Source of the DNA: Bradyrhizobium sp. MOS003
Lineage (GTDB): Bacteria > Pseudomonadota > Alphaproteobacteria > Rhizobiales > Xanthobacteraceae
Assembly: GCF_003020125.1 (NCBI RefSeq)
Contig: NZ_PYFW01000001.1
Location: 1 to 64,000 of the forward strand
Reading direction: 5' to 3'
DNA: 64,000 nucleotides
Below the pieces are notes generated by a model, which had not been told where the DNA came from, ran no database searches, and saw only the letters and a list, made by a program, of their open reading frames with translations. The stretch's first letter is position 1, and each line of letters begins with the position of its first letter. Shown here piece after piece: positions 27,427 through 41,533 of the stretch. The translations under genes were made by a program, and so were the position numbers.

Positions 27427-28781
27427 TGCGCAAGACTTCAGTAATCCTCCTCAGCGCGGCCACCGGTGCGGCGCTGATGCTGTTCGTGACCCAGCCGCGC
27501 GCGGTGTTCATGGGCTCCAGCGCGCGAGCCGCCACCGCGGACACCTATCGCCAGCTCAATCTGTTCGGCGACGTCTTCGAGCGCGTGCGCTCCGACTATG
27601 TCGAGAAACCCGACGACACCAAGCTGATCGAATCCGCCATCAGCGGCATGCTTACCGGTCTCGATCCGCATTCGAGCTACATGGATGCCAAGAGCTTCCG
27701 CGACATGCAGGTGCAGACCCGCGGTGAGTTCGGCGGCCTCGGCATCGAGGTGACGATGGAAGACGGCCTGATCAAGGTGGTCTCGCCGATCGACGACACC
27801 CCCGCTTCGCGTGCCGGCGTCATGGCCAACGACATCATCACCAATCTCGACGACGAGGCGGTGCAGGGACTGACCCTGAACCAGGCGGTCGAGAAGATGC
27901 GCGGCCCGGTCAACACCAAGATCAAGCTCAAGATCATCCGCAAGGGCCAGGACAATCCGATCGACGTCACGCTGGTGCGCGACAACATCCGCGTCCGTTC
28001 GGTGCGCGCGCGCGTCGAGGCCGACGACATCGCCTATATCCGCATCACCACCTTCAACGAGCAGACCACCGAGGGCCTTAAGCGCGAGGTTGCCAACCTC
28101 TCGAATCAGATCGGCGACAAGCTGAAGGGATACGTCATCGACCTCCGCAACAATCCGGGCGGCCTGCTCGAGGAAGCGGTCACCGTCTCCGACTCGTTCC
28201 TGGAGAAGGGCGAGATCGTGTCGACCCGCGGCCGCAATGCCGAGGAGACCCAGCGTCGCACCGCGCATTCGGGCGATCTGACCAAGGGCAAGCCCATCAT
28301 CGTGCTGGTCAATGGCGGCTCGGCCTCGGCGTCGGAGATCGTCGCCGGCGCGCTGCAGGACCACAAGCGCGCGACCATCGTCGGCACGCGCTCGTTCGGC
28401 AAGGGTTCGGTGCAGACCATCATTCCGCTCGGCAGCGGCAATGGCGCGCTACGGCTGACCACGGCGCGCTATTACACGCCGTCGGGCAAGTCGATCCAGG
28501 CCAAGGGCATCGTGCCCGACATCGAAGTGCTGCAGGACGTGCCGGACGAGCTGAAGTCGCGCACCGACACCAAGGGCGAGGCTTCGCTGCGCGGCCATCT
28601 CAAAAACGACGGCGACGAGAAGACCGGCTCGCAGTCCTACGTCCCGCCGGACGCCAAGGACGACAAGGCGCTCAAGCTCGCCGACGACCTGCTCCACGGC
28701 ATCAAGAACAGCGCATCCGCCGCGCCCACCCCCGGCGGCGACAACAAGGCCACGACTGACAAGCCCAAAGCGGCGAACTAA
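27423..28781 (+). CDS. ctpA: S41 family C-terminal processing protease
   Basis: A 452-residue protease with a signal-like N-terminus (SVILLSAATGAALMLFV), a PDZ domain (about 85-175; GGLGIEVTMEDGLIKVVSP) and an S41 catalytic domain (about 190-375). The nucleophilic serine lies in VNGGSASASEIVAGA (296-310) and the lysine in RSFGKGSVQTI (about 327), the Ser/Lys dyad of Tsp/CtpA. These enzymes trim C-termini of periplasmic proteins and regulate peptidoglycan hydrolases, which fits its overlap with the EnvC-like gene. The C-terminal 80 residues are charged and low in complexity. A terminator follows at 28823. Confidence 0.96.
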   Translation: MMRKTSVILLSAATGAALMLFVTQPRAVFMGSSARAATADTYRQLNLFGDVFERVRSDYVEKPDDTKLIESAISGMLTGLDPHSSYMDAKSFRDMQVQTRGEFGGLGIEVTMEDGLIKVVSPIDDTPASRAGVMANDIITNLDDEAVQGLTLNQAVEKMRGPVNTKIKLKIIRKGQDNPIDVTLVRDNIRVRSVRARVEADDIAYIRITTFNEQTTEGLKREVANLSNQIGDKLKGYVIDLRNNPGGLLEEAVTVSDSFLEKGEIVSTRGRNAEETQRRTAHSGDLTKGKPIIVLVNGGSASASEIVAGALQDHKRATIVGTRSFGKGSVQTIIPLGSGNGALRLTTARYYTPSGKSIQAKGIVPDIEVLQDVPDELKSRTDTKGEASLRGHLKNDGDEKTGSQSYVPPDAKDDKALKLADDLLHGIKNSASAAPTPGGDNKATTDKPKAAN

Positions 28782-28822
28782 GGCTTCAAGCCAAATCCTG
28801 GCACCAAACGATTTGACGAAAC

Positions 28823-28848
28823 GGGCGGCTCCAGGGCCGCCCTTTTTG
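28823..28848 (+). terminator. Intrinsic terminator after ctpA
   Basis: GGGCGGC (28823-28829) pairs with GCCGCCC (28836-28842) around a 6-base loop and is followed by TTTTTG. It would end the rlmH-envC-ctpA transcript. Confidence 0.85.
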
Positions 28849-28937
28849 CTTGGAACGACCGGTCCCCCGGCCTATCCCGGCCTGCCGCCGCTTGACCCCG
28901 GCGTGGTATCGTCATTGGCAGTGATTCGGGATCGCGC

Positions 28938-30182
28938 ATGACTGAAACGGCCGATGATCTGAGCGCCCCGCTCGGACAGGATAAGCCGCGCCGGAAACGC
29001 CGGCTGCGGCTGCCGTTCACGGCGGTGCAGGCGCTCGCCGTGCTGCTCGGCCTGTTCCTCCTCACCTTTGCCGGCTTCGCCATCTTCAACAAGGATCCGC
29101 TCGGCGGCGAGCCGATGACCCGGATCGCGATCCGCGAGAACGGCGCCAACAAGGCGACCGATGAGAAGCCCGCCGCCGGCCACGCCCAGGCTAGCAAGCA
29201 AGAGAGCAAGCCGGACGGCAAGCACGATAGCCAGGACGCGCCGAAGCAGGCCGCGCCCGGCGAGCAGAAGACCGTCACCATGATCGACGGCTCCACCGGC
29301 GCCCGCCACGACGTGGTGATCGGCGCCGGCGAGGACGCAGGCGACAAGGCCGCAGCCGCGTCGGCCCCGCCGCCCGTCATGGCCGGGATCAATCCAAAAC
29401 TGCTGGAGAAGTCACGCTACGGCATGATCCCGGCGGTCGCCGACGGGCTGAAGCCGTTCAACGTCTATGCGGCCGACGCCGATCGCGCCAAGGCCGCCAA
29501 GATGCCGGTGGTCGCCATCGTGATCGGCGGCCTCGGCGTCGGCGCCGCAAAGACCACCGATGCCATCATGAAGCTGCCGGCGGCGGTAACGCTGGCCTTC
29601 ACGCCTTACGGTACCGATCCCGGCAAGCTCGCCGAACGGGCCCGCGCGCAGCGCCACGAGATCTTCCTCCAGATCCCGATGGAGCCCTACGACTTCCCCG
29701 ACAATGATCCGGGACCGCAGACGCTGCTGACCTCGCTTAGCGCCGACCAGAACATGGACCGCCTGTACTGGCATTTCAGCCGGATGCAGGGCTATGCCGG
29801 CATCACCAATTTCATGGGCGCCCGCTTCATCGCGACGGAGGCGGCGATGCAGCCGATCATCCGCGAGGCGGCTAAGCGCGGCCTCGGCTTCTTCGACGAC
29901 GGCTCCTCGCCCCGTAGCATCGCAGCCCCGGCCGCGGCCAGCGCGGCGATGCCTTTCGGCAGGGGCGACATCGCGATCGACGTGGTGCCGACGCCGACCG
30001 AGATCGACCGCGCCCTGAACAAGCTCGAATCGGCGGCGCGCGAGCGCGGCGCGGCTGTCGGCACGGCTAGCGCCCTTCCCGTCTCGATCGAGCGCATCAG
30101 CGCCTGGACCAAGGCATTGGGCGACCGGGGTATCCTTTTGGTGCCATTGACAACCGCGATGCTGAAATCAAAATCCAGCTGA
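28938..30182 (+). CDS. Divergent polysaccharide deacetylase family protein (DUF610/YibQ)
   Basis: A 414-residue protein with one N-terminal membrane anchor (about residues 33-54, [20 protein letters not shown]), a Lys/Ala/Gln-rich linker (60-150), and a C-terminal domain typical of the YibQ family. This has [42 protein letters not shown] and [10 protein letters not shown]. It carries the NodB-like fold but the usual His/Asp metal set is altered, so catalysis is unproven. In many proteobacteria yibQ follows envC and ctpA, as here, pointing to the cell envelope. It starts 157 bases after ctpA behind a terminator, so it likely has its own promoter. Confidence 0.9.
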   Translation: MTETADDLSAPLGQDKPRRKRRLRLPFTAVQALAVLLGLFLLTFAGFAIFNKDPLGGEPMTRIAIRENGANKATDEKPAAGHAQASKQESKPDGKHDSQDAPKQAAPGEQKTVTMIDGSTGARHDVVIGAGEDAGDKAAAASAPPPVMAGINPKLLEKSRYGMIPAVADGLKPFNVYAADADRAKAAKMPVVAIVIGGLGVGAAKTTDAIMKLPAAVTLAFTPYGTDPGKLAERARAQRHEIFLQIPMEPYDFPDNDPGPQTLLTSLSADQNMDRLYWHFSRMQGYAGITNFMGARFIATEAAMQPIIREAAKRGLGFFDDGSSPRSIAAPAAASAAMPFGRGDIAIDVVPTPTEIDRALNKLESAARERGAAVGTASALPVSIERISAWTKALGDRGILLVPLTTAMLKSKSS

Positions 30183-30258
30183 ATCAACGGATTGGTACGG
30201 CCCGGGTCCCGCGGAACCGGTCAAGCCGCAACCAGCAGCATGCGAGAGGTCTGGCGGA

Positions 30259-30765
30259 ATGGCGCGTTACGAGGATCTGCCCTACCGGACCTGCGTCGGC
30301 GTGATGCTGATCAACACAGAAGGCCTGGTGTTCATCGGCCGCCGCGCCGGCGGCATCGAGCATGTCGACGACACCCATGTCTGGCAGATGCCGCAAGGCG
30401 GCGTCGATCCCGGCGAGGACACATGGGACGCCGCCAGGCGCGAGCTCTATGAGGAGACCAGCGTGCGCTCGGTGGAGCGGCTCGGCGAGGTCCCGGACTG
30501 GCTCACTTACGACATTCCGCGCACGGTCGCCGGGCGCGCCTGGAAGGGCCGCTACCGCGGCCAGCGCCAGAAATGGTTCGCAGTGCGCTTCACCGGCAAG
30601 GACAGCGAGATCAATGTCGAGAGGCCCGGCGGCGGCGGCCACAAGGCCGAATTCGTGAGCTGGCGCTGGGAGCCGATGAAGAACCTGACCGGGCTGATCA
30701 TTCCCTTCAAGCGCCCGGTCTATGAGCGCGTGGTGCAGGAATTTTCCGCGCTGGCGAACCAATAA
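30259..30765 (+). CDS. rppH: RNA pyrophosphohydrolase (Nudix), first of two tandem paralogues
   Basis: A 168-residue Nudix hydrolase. The Nudix box reads [20 protein letters not shown] followed by TSV, matching GX5EX7REUXEEXGU with Thr in place of the last Gly. [14 protein letters not shown] and [21 protein letters not shown] are RppH signature segments. RppH converts 5'-triphosphate RNA to monophosphate and triggers decay; relatives also hydrolyse diadenosine polyphosphates. The start [19 protein letters not shown] is conserved. It is followed 41 bases later by a paralogue of similar length. Confidence 0.94.
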   Translation: MARYEDLPYRTCVGVMLINTEGLVFIGRRAGGIEHVDDTHVWQMPQGGVDPGEDTWDAARRELYEETSVRSVERLGEVPDWLTYDIPRTVAGRAWKGRYRGQRQKWFAVRFTGKDSEINVERPGGGGHKAEFVSWRWEPMKNLTGLIIPFKRPVYERVVQEFSALANQ

Positions 30766-30806
30766 ATCGAATTGTCGTCCCGGCTTCGGTGCTAATGCAG
30801 CCGAGA

Positions 30807-31328
30807 ATGACGACGAGAGATTTGCGCGTGACGAGTGAAAAGCCCTACCGCCCCAACGTGGGGATTGCCCTCTTCAATGCCGAAGGCCGCGTGCTGATCG
30901 GTCACCGCTTCAAGGGTGACGGGCCCGAGATCATTTTGCCGGGGCTCGACTGGCAGATGCCGCAGGGCGGCGTCGACGACGGCGAGAACTTGCGCGATGC
31001 CGCGATGCGCGAGCTCTGGGAGGAGACCAGCGTCAAGAGCGCGACCTATCTCGGCGAGACCGACTGGCTCACCTACGAATTCCCGCCTTACGACGGGCCG
31101 CAGACGCATCGCCTCGCAAAATTCCGCGGCCAGCGGCAGAAATGGTTCGCGCTGCGCTTCACCGGCAAGGATGACGAGATTGACCCGCTGACGCCGCGCA
31201 ACGGCCAGCCCGCGGAGTTCGATGCCTGGCGCTGGGAGCGGCTGGATCATGTCGCCGATGTCGTGGTGCCGTTTCGCCGTGAGGTTTACCGCGCAGTGGC
31301 CGAGCAGTTCGCCGGCTTCGCAGGCTGA
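30807..31328 (+). CDS. RNA pyrophosphohydrolase (Nudix), second tandem paralogue
   Basis: A 173-residue Nudix protein closely related to its upstream neighbour. The box is GGVDDGENLRDAAMRELWEE plus TSV, and the segments [20 protein letters not shown] and WRWERLDHVADVVVPFRREVY are shared with rppH. It differs in the N-terminal half, with HRFKGDGPEIILPGLDW inserted before the box. The start is uncertain: ATG 30807 is used here, while GTG 30829, preceded by GAGAGATTTGCGC, would give 166 residues. A duplicated rppH suggests divided substrate range; no active-site loss is visible in either copy. Confidence 0.9.
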   Translation: MTTRDLRVTSEKPYRPNVGIALFNAEGRVLIGHRFKGDGPEIILPGLDWQMPQGGVDDGENLRDAAMRELWEETSVKSATYLGETDWLTYEFPPYDGPQTHRLAKFRGQRQKWFALRFTGKDDEIDPLTPRNGQPAEFDAWRWERLDHVADVVVPFRREVYRAVAEQFAGFAG

Positions 31329-31332
31329 AATC

Positions 31333-31368
31333 GCGAAAACAACCCCATGCACAGTAGCGATGGGGTTG
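31333..31368. repeat. GCGAAAACAACCCCATGCACAG repeat, copy 2, with hairpin
   Basis: The first 25 bases (31333-31357) are identical to 8273-8297. In this copy CAACCCCAT (31340-31348) pairs perfectly with ATGGGGTTG (31360-31368) around an 11-base loop. It begins five bases after the stop of the second Nudix gene and could act as the 3' end of that transcript; there is no T-run. Confidence 0.78.
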
Positions 31369-31480
31369 CGATGGCTGGAGAATTTTCTCAGGCGATTTGC
31401 ATGTGAGGGGCGCAACAAAGTTTCAGCGCCCGCCACTTCCGTGACGAGCGCTGAGTTTATCCAATGAAATTCCGGGAATG

Positions 31481-31504
31481 AGCCCCGAAGCGGTGCCCCG
31501 GGGC

Positions 31505-31505
<1 letters not shown>
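31481..31505 (-). terminator. Hairpin overlapping the atpC stop, probable end of the atp operon
   Basis: AGCCCCG (31481-31487) is complementary to CGGGGCT (31499-31505), and the hairpin overlaps the atpC stop codon (complement of 31505-31507). On the minus strand it is followed by CATTCCCGGAATTTCATT, which is only moderately T-rich. It may be a weak terminator or a protective 3' structure. Confidence 0.5.
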
Positions 31506-32020
<515 letters not shown>

Positions 32021-32028
32021 GCAGCGTC

Positions 32029-34399
<2,371 letters not shown>

Positions 34400-34451
34400 T
34401 CTTCGTTCACCCCGGCGATCAGCCTGTGGCTGGACCGCGACCCTATCCTGT

Positions 34452-34565
34452 CGTCATGCCCGGGCGTGTCCCGGGCATCCACGTCTTCGTCTCCACGCGG
34501 CAACACGTGGATGGCCGGGGCTTCAATTGCGAAGACGCGCTTCGCGCTTTGGCCCGGCCATGACG
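34452..34565. repeat. Palindromic repeat inside the atp operon (atpA-atpG spacer)
   Basis: The unit begins CGTCATGCCCGGGCGTGTCCC and ends GGCCCGGCCATGACG, with inner arms CACGTCTTCGTCTCC... / ...GAAGACGCG and the internal CACGTGG. It occupies most of the 174-base gap between atpA and atpG, so the polycistronic mRNA should carry a long folded insert here. It is a relative of the partial unit between proB and proA. Confidence 0.8.
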
Positions 34566-34573
34566 TTTCTCGA

Positions 34574-36663
<2,090 letters not shown>

Positions 36664-37342
36664 GGACGCGCTCTTTTTGCTGTCAAACTCGCAAGGGAAA
36701 AACCGTCGCCACAAAGCGGCGCCAAGCGATCCAAGCCCTTGGAATTCAAGCGGGACTTCGATTTCCGGCCGACACGGGACGTGCCGGGTCCGTTAAAATC
36801 GCGGCTTTGCTAACATAGCAGGCGCGCAGGTGCAACATGACGCCAAATTAAAGGCACGAGGTTCTGTCGCCAGTTCGTCGCACGCTGGAGGCGTCAATCA
36901 CCTGATCCGGCGACGGCATCGCGGACTCGAGCACGAACATGGAGACGACCTGCCGCGTCACGGAATTGTCGCGAGCTTCGCCCTGACCTCTCTTTTTGGT
37001 TCCTGCCCTCAGCGCATAGCGGCCATGAACACGGATCGCTGAGGCGTGATTCCGGGTTCGCCGGCTCCACTCGCCGAATACTTACCAAATTCTAAACGCT
37101 TAGGGCTATGACTTCGTTTTACAGTATTGATGAGTAATAAACAGGTTAAATAATCGTTAAAGCCGAAGAATTCAAAACATCAGCTGCAACATCGGTGCCA
37201 GTCACAAGATGTTTCATGACGACACAGAACGGATTTACTGCCCAATTCACGCCGCATTGGGAATCGAAACGCCAACTCGCTCACAAACTGATGAGGGCTC
37301 CACTGGCCACATATGTGGCAATACTAGCTTAGGGACCACTAA
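36664..37342. other. Divergent intergenic region between atpH and rlpA, about 680 bases
   Basis: The region should hold the atp operon promoter (minus) and the rlpA promoter (plus). The right half, from about 37080 to 37200, is markedly A/T-rich for this genome. No pair of promoter boxes was clear. A 70-codon frame at 36830-37042 has no recognisable features and is not accepted. No tRNA, riboswitch or repeat was found. Confidence 0.5.
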
Positions 37343-37843
37343 ATGCTGTCTTTGAAGACGCTGGGCTCTGTGACCCGGCCGCGTACGGCGATCGCTTTCG
37401 TTGCCGCAACTCTCCTCATCGGTGGCACCGCCACCGAAGCTTCCGCCAAATCCAGGCATCACCGGCATCATCATCACCGGCACCATGCTCAGGCCGATAC
37501 CAACGCGACCTCCGATTGGCGCAACGCCAACGCGTCGATGACGCCGTCACAGGGCTCCGGTCACAGCTTCTCCGGCATGGCCTCTTTTTACGGCAACGAG
37601 TCCGGCAGCCGCACGGCCTCGGGCCAGCGCTTCAACCAGAACGCCCTGACCGCGGCGCACCGCTCGCTGCCGTTCGGCACCAAGCTGCGCGTCACCCACC
37701 GCGGCCAGAGCGTGGTCGTGACCATCAACGACCGTGGCCCGTTCATTCGCGGCCGGGTTCTCGACCTCTCCACGGGTGCTGCCCGCGCCATCGGCCTCAC
37801 GGGCGCCGGCGTCGGTCGCGTCACGGCTGAAGTCGTCTCCTGA
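37343..37843 (+). CDS. rlpA: Septal ring lytic transglycosylase RlpA family protein
   Basis: A 166-residue secreted protein. A signal peptide (about 1-35, AIAFVAATLLIGGTATEASA) is followed by a histidine-rich stretch (RHHRHHHHRHHAQ, about 38-50), a Ser/Asn linker, and a RlpA-like double-psi beta-barrel (about 75-165). This has GMASFYG, LPFGTKLRVTHRG and the motif VTINDRGPFIRGRVLDLS with the catalytic-type Asp. RlpA cleaves denuded glycan strands; the SPOR domain of E. coli RlpA is absent. The His-rich segment may bind metal. A strong terminator follows. Confidence 0.9.
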   Translation: MLSLKTLGSVTRPRTAIAFVAATLLIGGTATEASAKSRHHRHHHHRHHAQADTNATSDWRNANASMTPSQGSGHSFSGMASFYGNESGSRTASGQRFNQNALTAAHRSLPFGTKLRVTHRGQSVVVTINDRGPFIRGRVLDLSTGAARAIGLTGAGVGRVTAEVVS

Positions 37844-37903
37844 GGCGTTCGACACCCTCACAATACGCGCAAATTTCCATCAGTTTGATGCGCGTCTGAA
37901 AAC

Positions 37904-37941
37904 AAGCCCGCGGTCTTGGGGGACCGCGGGCTTTCTTGTTT
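37904..37941 (+). terminator. Intrinsic terminator after rlpA
   Basis: GCCCGCGGTC (37906-37915) pairs with GACCGCGGGC (37922-37931) and is followed by TTTCTTGTTT, with flanking A residues opposite to the T-run. It is one of the clearest terminators in the window. Confidence 0.9.
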
Positions 37942-37957
37942 GGCCGGTCGCTGCGGC

Positions 37958-38013
37958 ATGGGCCCCGGCTCAGCAGCGTACCGCTGAAGAAGCGCTGCGC
38001 TGCGTCCGGGGCA
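37958..38013. repeat. ATGGGCCCCGGCTCAGCAGCG palindromic unit, copy 1
   Basis: The sequence starts ATGGGCCCCGGCTCAGCAGC and ends GCGCTGCGTCCGGGGC. The arms CCCCGG...CAGCGC and GCGCTG...CCGGGG are reverse complements. A second copy is at 54979-55029, with a diverged third next to it. Confidence 0.78.
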
Positions 38014-38042
38014 TGAGAGGAGAGTTCGCTCGGCTCCCACAA

Positions 38043-38128
38043 CGTCATTGCGAGCGCAGCGAAGCAATCCAGATCTTTCCGCGGAGAGTTTCTGGATTGC
38101 TTCGTCGCAAGGGCTCCTCGCAATGACG
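38043..38128. repeat. CGTCATTGCGAGC palindromic repeat, copy 3
   Basis: An 86-base palindromic unit in the convergent space between rlpA and priA, with the same outer and inner arms as at 16691 and 20348. Confidence 0.9.
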
Positions 38129-38143
38129 TGGAGGGAGCGGGAG

Positions 38144-40354
38144 CTACAAGAAGCTCTGCGGATCGACGTCGACTTCGAGCTTTTGATTGCCCGTCGGCTT
38201 CGGGCAGACCGCGAGCCAGTTGCGCAGATAGTCCGAGAGGTCGAAGCCGCGCGCCGATTTCACCAGGATGCGGAAGCGGTAGCGGCCCTTGATGACGGCG
38301 AGCGGCGCCTCCGCCGGTCCCAGCACAACCACGCGCTCGTCGCGCGGGGCGAGCGCAACGATACGGCGGCCGAGGCCTTCGGCGCTCGGTCGGTCGCCCG
38401 CGGAGATGATCAGGCTGGCGAGCCGGCCGAACGGCGGATACAGCGTGCGCTCGCGCAAGTCGATCTCGCTGTCGTAGAAGGCCTCGCGATCGCAGGCAAT
38501 CAGCGCCTTCATCACGGGATGATCAGGCTGGTGGGTCTGGAGATAGCCGACGCCGCGGCCCTGCTCGCGCCCGGCGCGGCCGATCACCTGGTTGAGCAAT
38601 TGCCAGGTGCGTTCCGCCGCGCGCGGATCGCCGTTGGACAGGCCGAGATCCGCATCGACCACGCCGACCAGATTGAGCCGCGGAAAATTGTGGCCCTTGG
38701 CCACCAGCTGCGTGCCGATGATGATGTCGACGCGGCCCTCCGCGATCTCGGCAAGCTCGGAACGCATGGTCTCGATCGAGGTGATGAGATCGCTCGACAG
38801 CACCATGGTGCGCGCGTCCGGAAACAGCGCCGCTGCTTCCTCCTGCAAACGCTCGACGCCGGGCCCGACCGCCACCAGCGATTCTTCCGCCGAACAGTTC
38901 GGGCAGAGATGCGGACGCGGCATCGAGAAGCCGCAATGATGGCAGACCAGGCGCTGGCGAAAGCGGTGATCGACCAGCCAGGCATCGCAAATTGTGCAGG
39001 CGAAGCGATGGCCGCAGCCGCGGCACAGCGTCAGCGGCGCGTAGCCGCGACGATTGAGGAACAGCAACGCCTGCTCGCGCTTTTCGATCGCTTTTCTGAT
39101 TTCGCCGGCAAGCCGCGGCGAGATATAGCGGCCCCGCGCCGGCGGCTCGCGGCGCAGGTCGATGGCCTCGATATGCGGCATGTGCTGGCCGCCGAAGCGC
39201 GAGGGCAGCGCGATGCGCTGATAGCGGCTCTTGCGCGCATTGACCTCGGACTCGACCGACGGCGTCGCCGAGGCCAGCACGACCGGGATCTTGGCGATAT
39301 GCCCGCGCACCACCGCCATGTCGCGGGCGTGGTAGTGCACGCCCTCGTCCTGCTTGTAGGCCTGGTCGTGCTCCTCATCGACGATGATCAGGCCGAGATT
39401 GGCGTAGGGCAGAAACAGCGCCGAGCGCGCGCCGACCACGACCGGGGCGGTGCCTGCTGAGATCGCCGCCCAATTGCGGGCGCGGGTGCGCGGGGTCAGC
39501 TCGGAATGCCATTCGATCGGCCGTGCGCCAAAGCGTTGCGCGAAGCGATCGAGGAACTGGCCGGTGAGCGCGATCTCCGGCATCAGGATCAACGATTGCC
39601 CGCCGCGACGGATGGTTTCAGCAACGGCCTCGAAATACACCTCGGTCTTGCCCGAACCGGTGACGCCGTCGAGCAACGCGACGTGAAAGGTACCGTTGGC
39701 CGCAAGCGCGCGCATCGCGTCCACACCGGCACGCTGCAGCGGCGAAAAATCCGGCCGGCTGAAATCGGGATCAGGGCTGGGCGGCGGCGCAGGCGGCGGC
39801 ATCGGCTCGACCGTGAGCGTGCCTTCGTCGACGAGGCCGTCGATCACGCCCGCGGAGACGCCCGCCTCTTTCGCCGCCTCCGACTTGCCGTGCAGCAGCC
39901 GGTCCGACAGCACCTCGATCAGTCGCTGGCGCGCCGGGGTCAGCCGCTTCGGGGGATCGCCGACCAGGCGCACGCCGGGACGCACGCGCTCGGGACCGAG
40001 ATTCTCGCCCATCCGCAGGCACATGCGCAGCACCATGCCGCGCGGGCTCAGCGTGTAATTGGCGACCCAGTCGACCACCGCCCGCAGCTCGGGCTTGAGC
40101 GGCGGGATGTCGAGCTTTTCGCTGACCTCCTTGAGACGATTGTGCAGGCGGGGATCGGGATTGGCGTTCTCCCCCCAGACCACGGCCAGCACCTCGCGCG
40201 CGCCGAGCGGCACGCCGACGAGATCGCCCGCCTTCAGCTCCATCCCGCGCGGCACCTTGTAGGAATAGGTCTGGTCGAGCGCGACCGGCACCAGCACGTC
40301 GACCATGCCGGTCGCGCTGGTGGGGGCGGTGGTGCTGCGCGGCGTGTGATCCAT
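38144..40354 (-). CDS. priA: Primosomal protein N' (replication restart helicase PriA)
   Basis: A 736-residue helicase. The N-terminal DNA-binding domain begins VDVLVPVALDQTYSYKVP, followed by Walker A DGVTGSGKTEVYFEA (about 225-239) and Walker B IIVDEEHDQAYK (about 322). The zinc cluster comprises CRGCGHRFACTIC and CHHCGF...CPNC (about 435-490). Motif VI-like QVIGRAGREQGRG is present. PriA loads the replisome at stalled forks. Length is normal. It is divergent from the tyrosine recombinase and shares a 112-base promoter region with it. Confidence 0.97.
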   Translation of the reverse strand: MDHTPRSTTAPTSATGMVDVLVPVALDQTYSYKVPRGMELKAGDLVGVPLGAREVLAVVWGENANPDPRLHNRLKEVSEKLDIPPLKPELRAVVDWVANYTLSPRGMVLRMCLRMGENLGPERVRPGVRLVGDPPKRLTPARQRLIEVLSDRLLHGKSEAAKEAGVSAGVIDGLVDEGTLTVEPMPPPAPPPSPDPDFSRPDFSPLQRAGVDAMRALAANGTFHVALLDGVTGSGKTEVYFEAVAETIRRGGQSLILMPEIALTGQFLDRFAQRFGARPIEWHSELTPRTRARNWAAISAGTAPVVVGARSALFLPYANLGLIIVDEEHDQAYKQDEGVHYHARDMAVVRGHIAKIPVVLASATPSVESEVNARKSRYQRIALPSRFGGQHMPHIEAIDLRREPPARGRYISPRLAGEIRKAIEKREQALLFLNRRGYAPLTLCRGCGHRFACTICDAWLVDHRFRQRLVCHHCGFSMPRPHLCPNCSAEESLVAVGPGVERLQEEAAALFPDARTMVLSSDLITSIETMRSELAEIAEGRVDIIIGTQLVAKGHNFPRLNLVGVVDADLGLSNGDPRAAERTWQLLNQVIGRAGREQGRGVGYLQTHQPDHPVMKALIACDREAFYDSEIDLRERTLYPPFGRLASLIISAGDRPSAEGLGRRIVALAPRDERVVVLGPAEAPLAVIKGRYRFRILVKSARGFDLSDYLRNWLAVCPKPTGNQKLEVDVDPQSFL

Positions 40355-40466
40355 GAACGGAGAATCGGAACCCGGGGGCTTGAAGGCTAGCGTCCAGGGG
40401 CTGCCTTAGCGAACGATAAACGAGTGTGATGCGATATACTGGGTGGAATCATTACGTCCAGTGCGC

Positions 40467-41432
40467 ATGAGCAAGGCCGCCGCCCCACCACTCGAGCTCG
40501 CCAGCGCCGATCCTTCGATCGCGCAGGAGATGACGCGCTGGCTGTCGCATCTCGGCGCCGAGCGGCGGCTGTCGCCGAAGACGCTGGAAGCCTATGGCCG
40601 CGACTTGCGGCAATGCCTGAATTTCCTGTGCAGCCATTGGGGCGAGCGCGTCACGCTGGAGCGCTTCGCGGCGCTGGAAGCCACCGATGTCCGCGCCTTC
40701 ATGGCGATGCGCCGCGCCGACGACATTGCCGGCCGCTCGCTGATGCGCGCGCTGGCCGGCCTGCGCTCGTTCGGTCGCTTCCTCGAGCGCGAAGGCAAGG
40801 GCAAGGTCGGCGCACTCTCGGCGATCCGTGCACCGAAAGTGGCCAAGACCTTGCCGAAGCCGCTGCCGATGGCATCGGCCAAGCGCCTTGCCGATGCCGA
40901 CGAGCGGGCCAGCGAGGATCGCGAGACCTGGATCCTGGCGCGCGATGCCGCGGTGATGGCGCTGTTGTACGGCTCCGGCCTGCGCATCTCCGAGGCGCTC
41001 GGCCTGAAGCGCCGCGAGGTGCCGCGTCCCGGCGAGGGCGACGTCTTGATCGTAACAGGCAAAGGCAACAAGACCCGCATGGTGCCGGTGCTGCAGAACG
41101 TGCTGGAGCTCGTGCAGGGCTACGTCGCGATGTGCCCCTATCCGCTGCCCGCCGAAGGCCCGATCTTCGTCGGCGCGCGCGGCGGCCCCTTGAGCCCGCG
41201 CATCATCCAGCTCGCGATGGAGCGGCTGCGCGGCGCGCTCGGCCTGCCCGACAGCGCGACGCCGCACGCACTCCGGCATTCCTTTGCCACGCATCTGCTG
41301 TCACGCGGCGGGGATCTGCGCGCCATCCAGGAATTGCTCGGCCATTCCTCGCTCTCGACCACGCAGATCTACACCGGCATCGATTCCGAGCGCCTGCTGG
41401 AAGTCTATGCCAGCGCGCATCCACGGCGGTGA
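40467..41432 (+). CDS. xerC: Tyrosine recombinase XerC
   Basis: A 321-residue tyrosine recombinase. An N-terminal SAM-like domain (about 20-115; RRLSPKTLEAYGRDLRQCLNF) precedes the catalytic domain. The catalytic residues are Arg in GSGLRISEALGL, Lys in TGKGNKTRMVP, HALRH, the His of LGHSSLSTTQ, and the nucleophile Tyr in QIYTGIDSE (near 302). It resolves chromosome dimers at dif with XerD. The position next to priA is usual for xerC in this group. The ATG at 40467 is used; the frame is open to 40443. Confidence 0.92.
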   Translation: MSKAAAPPLELASADPSIAQEMTRWLSHLGAERRLSPKTLEAYGRDLRQCLNFLCSHWGERVTLERFAALEATDVRAFMAMRRADDIAGRSLMRALAGLRSFGRFLEREGKGKVGALSAIRAPKVAKTLPKPLPMASAKRLADADERASEDRETWILARDAAVMALLYGSGLRISEALGLKRREVPRPGEGDVLIVTGKGNKTRMVPVLQNVLELVQGYVAMCPYPLPAEGPIFVGARGGPLSPRIIQLAMERLRGALGLPDSATPHALRHSFATHLLSRGGDLRAIQELLGHSSLSTTQIYTGIDSERLLEVYASAHPRR

Positions 41433-41533
41433 ACGCCACTGATTCCTGACATGAAGCTGTCACAGCGCGCGTGCCTCTTGCGCTGGCCGCGCGGTTCGGT
41501 CAATCGTTGCGGAACCAAGGCAGGAGGGGAATC

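Larger units (their letters stand above)
37844..38143. other. 300-base spacer with a terminator and two repeats
   Basis: The space between rlpA and priA (convergent) holds the rlpA terminator at 37904-37941, an ATGGGCCCCGGCTCAGC unit at 37958-38013, and a CGTCATTGCGAGC palindrome at 38043-38128. No gene is seen. Confidence 0.7.

Noticed and set aside
36830..37042. A 70-codon plus-strand frame in the atpH-rlpA spacer
   Set aside because: No recognisable feature and weak start; the region looks like promoter DNA.
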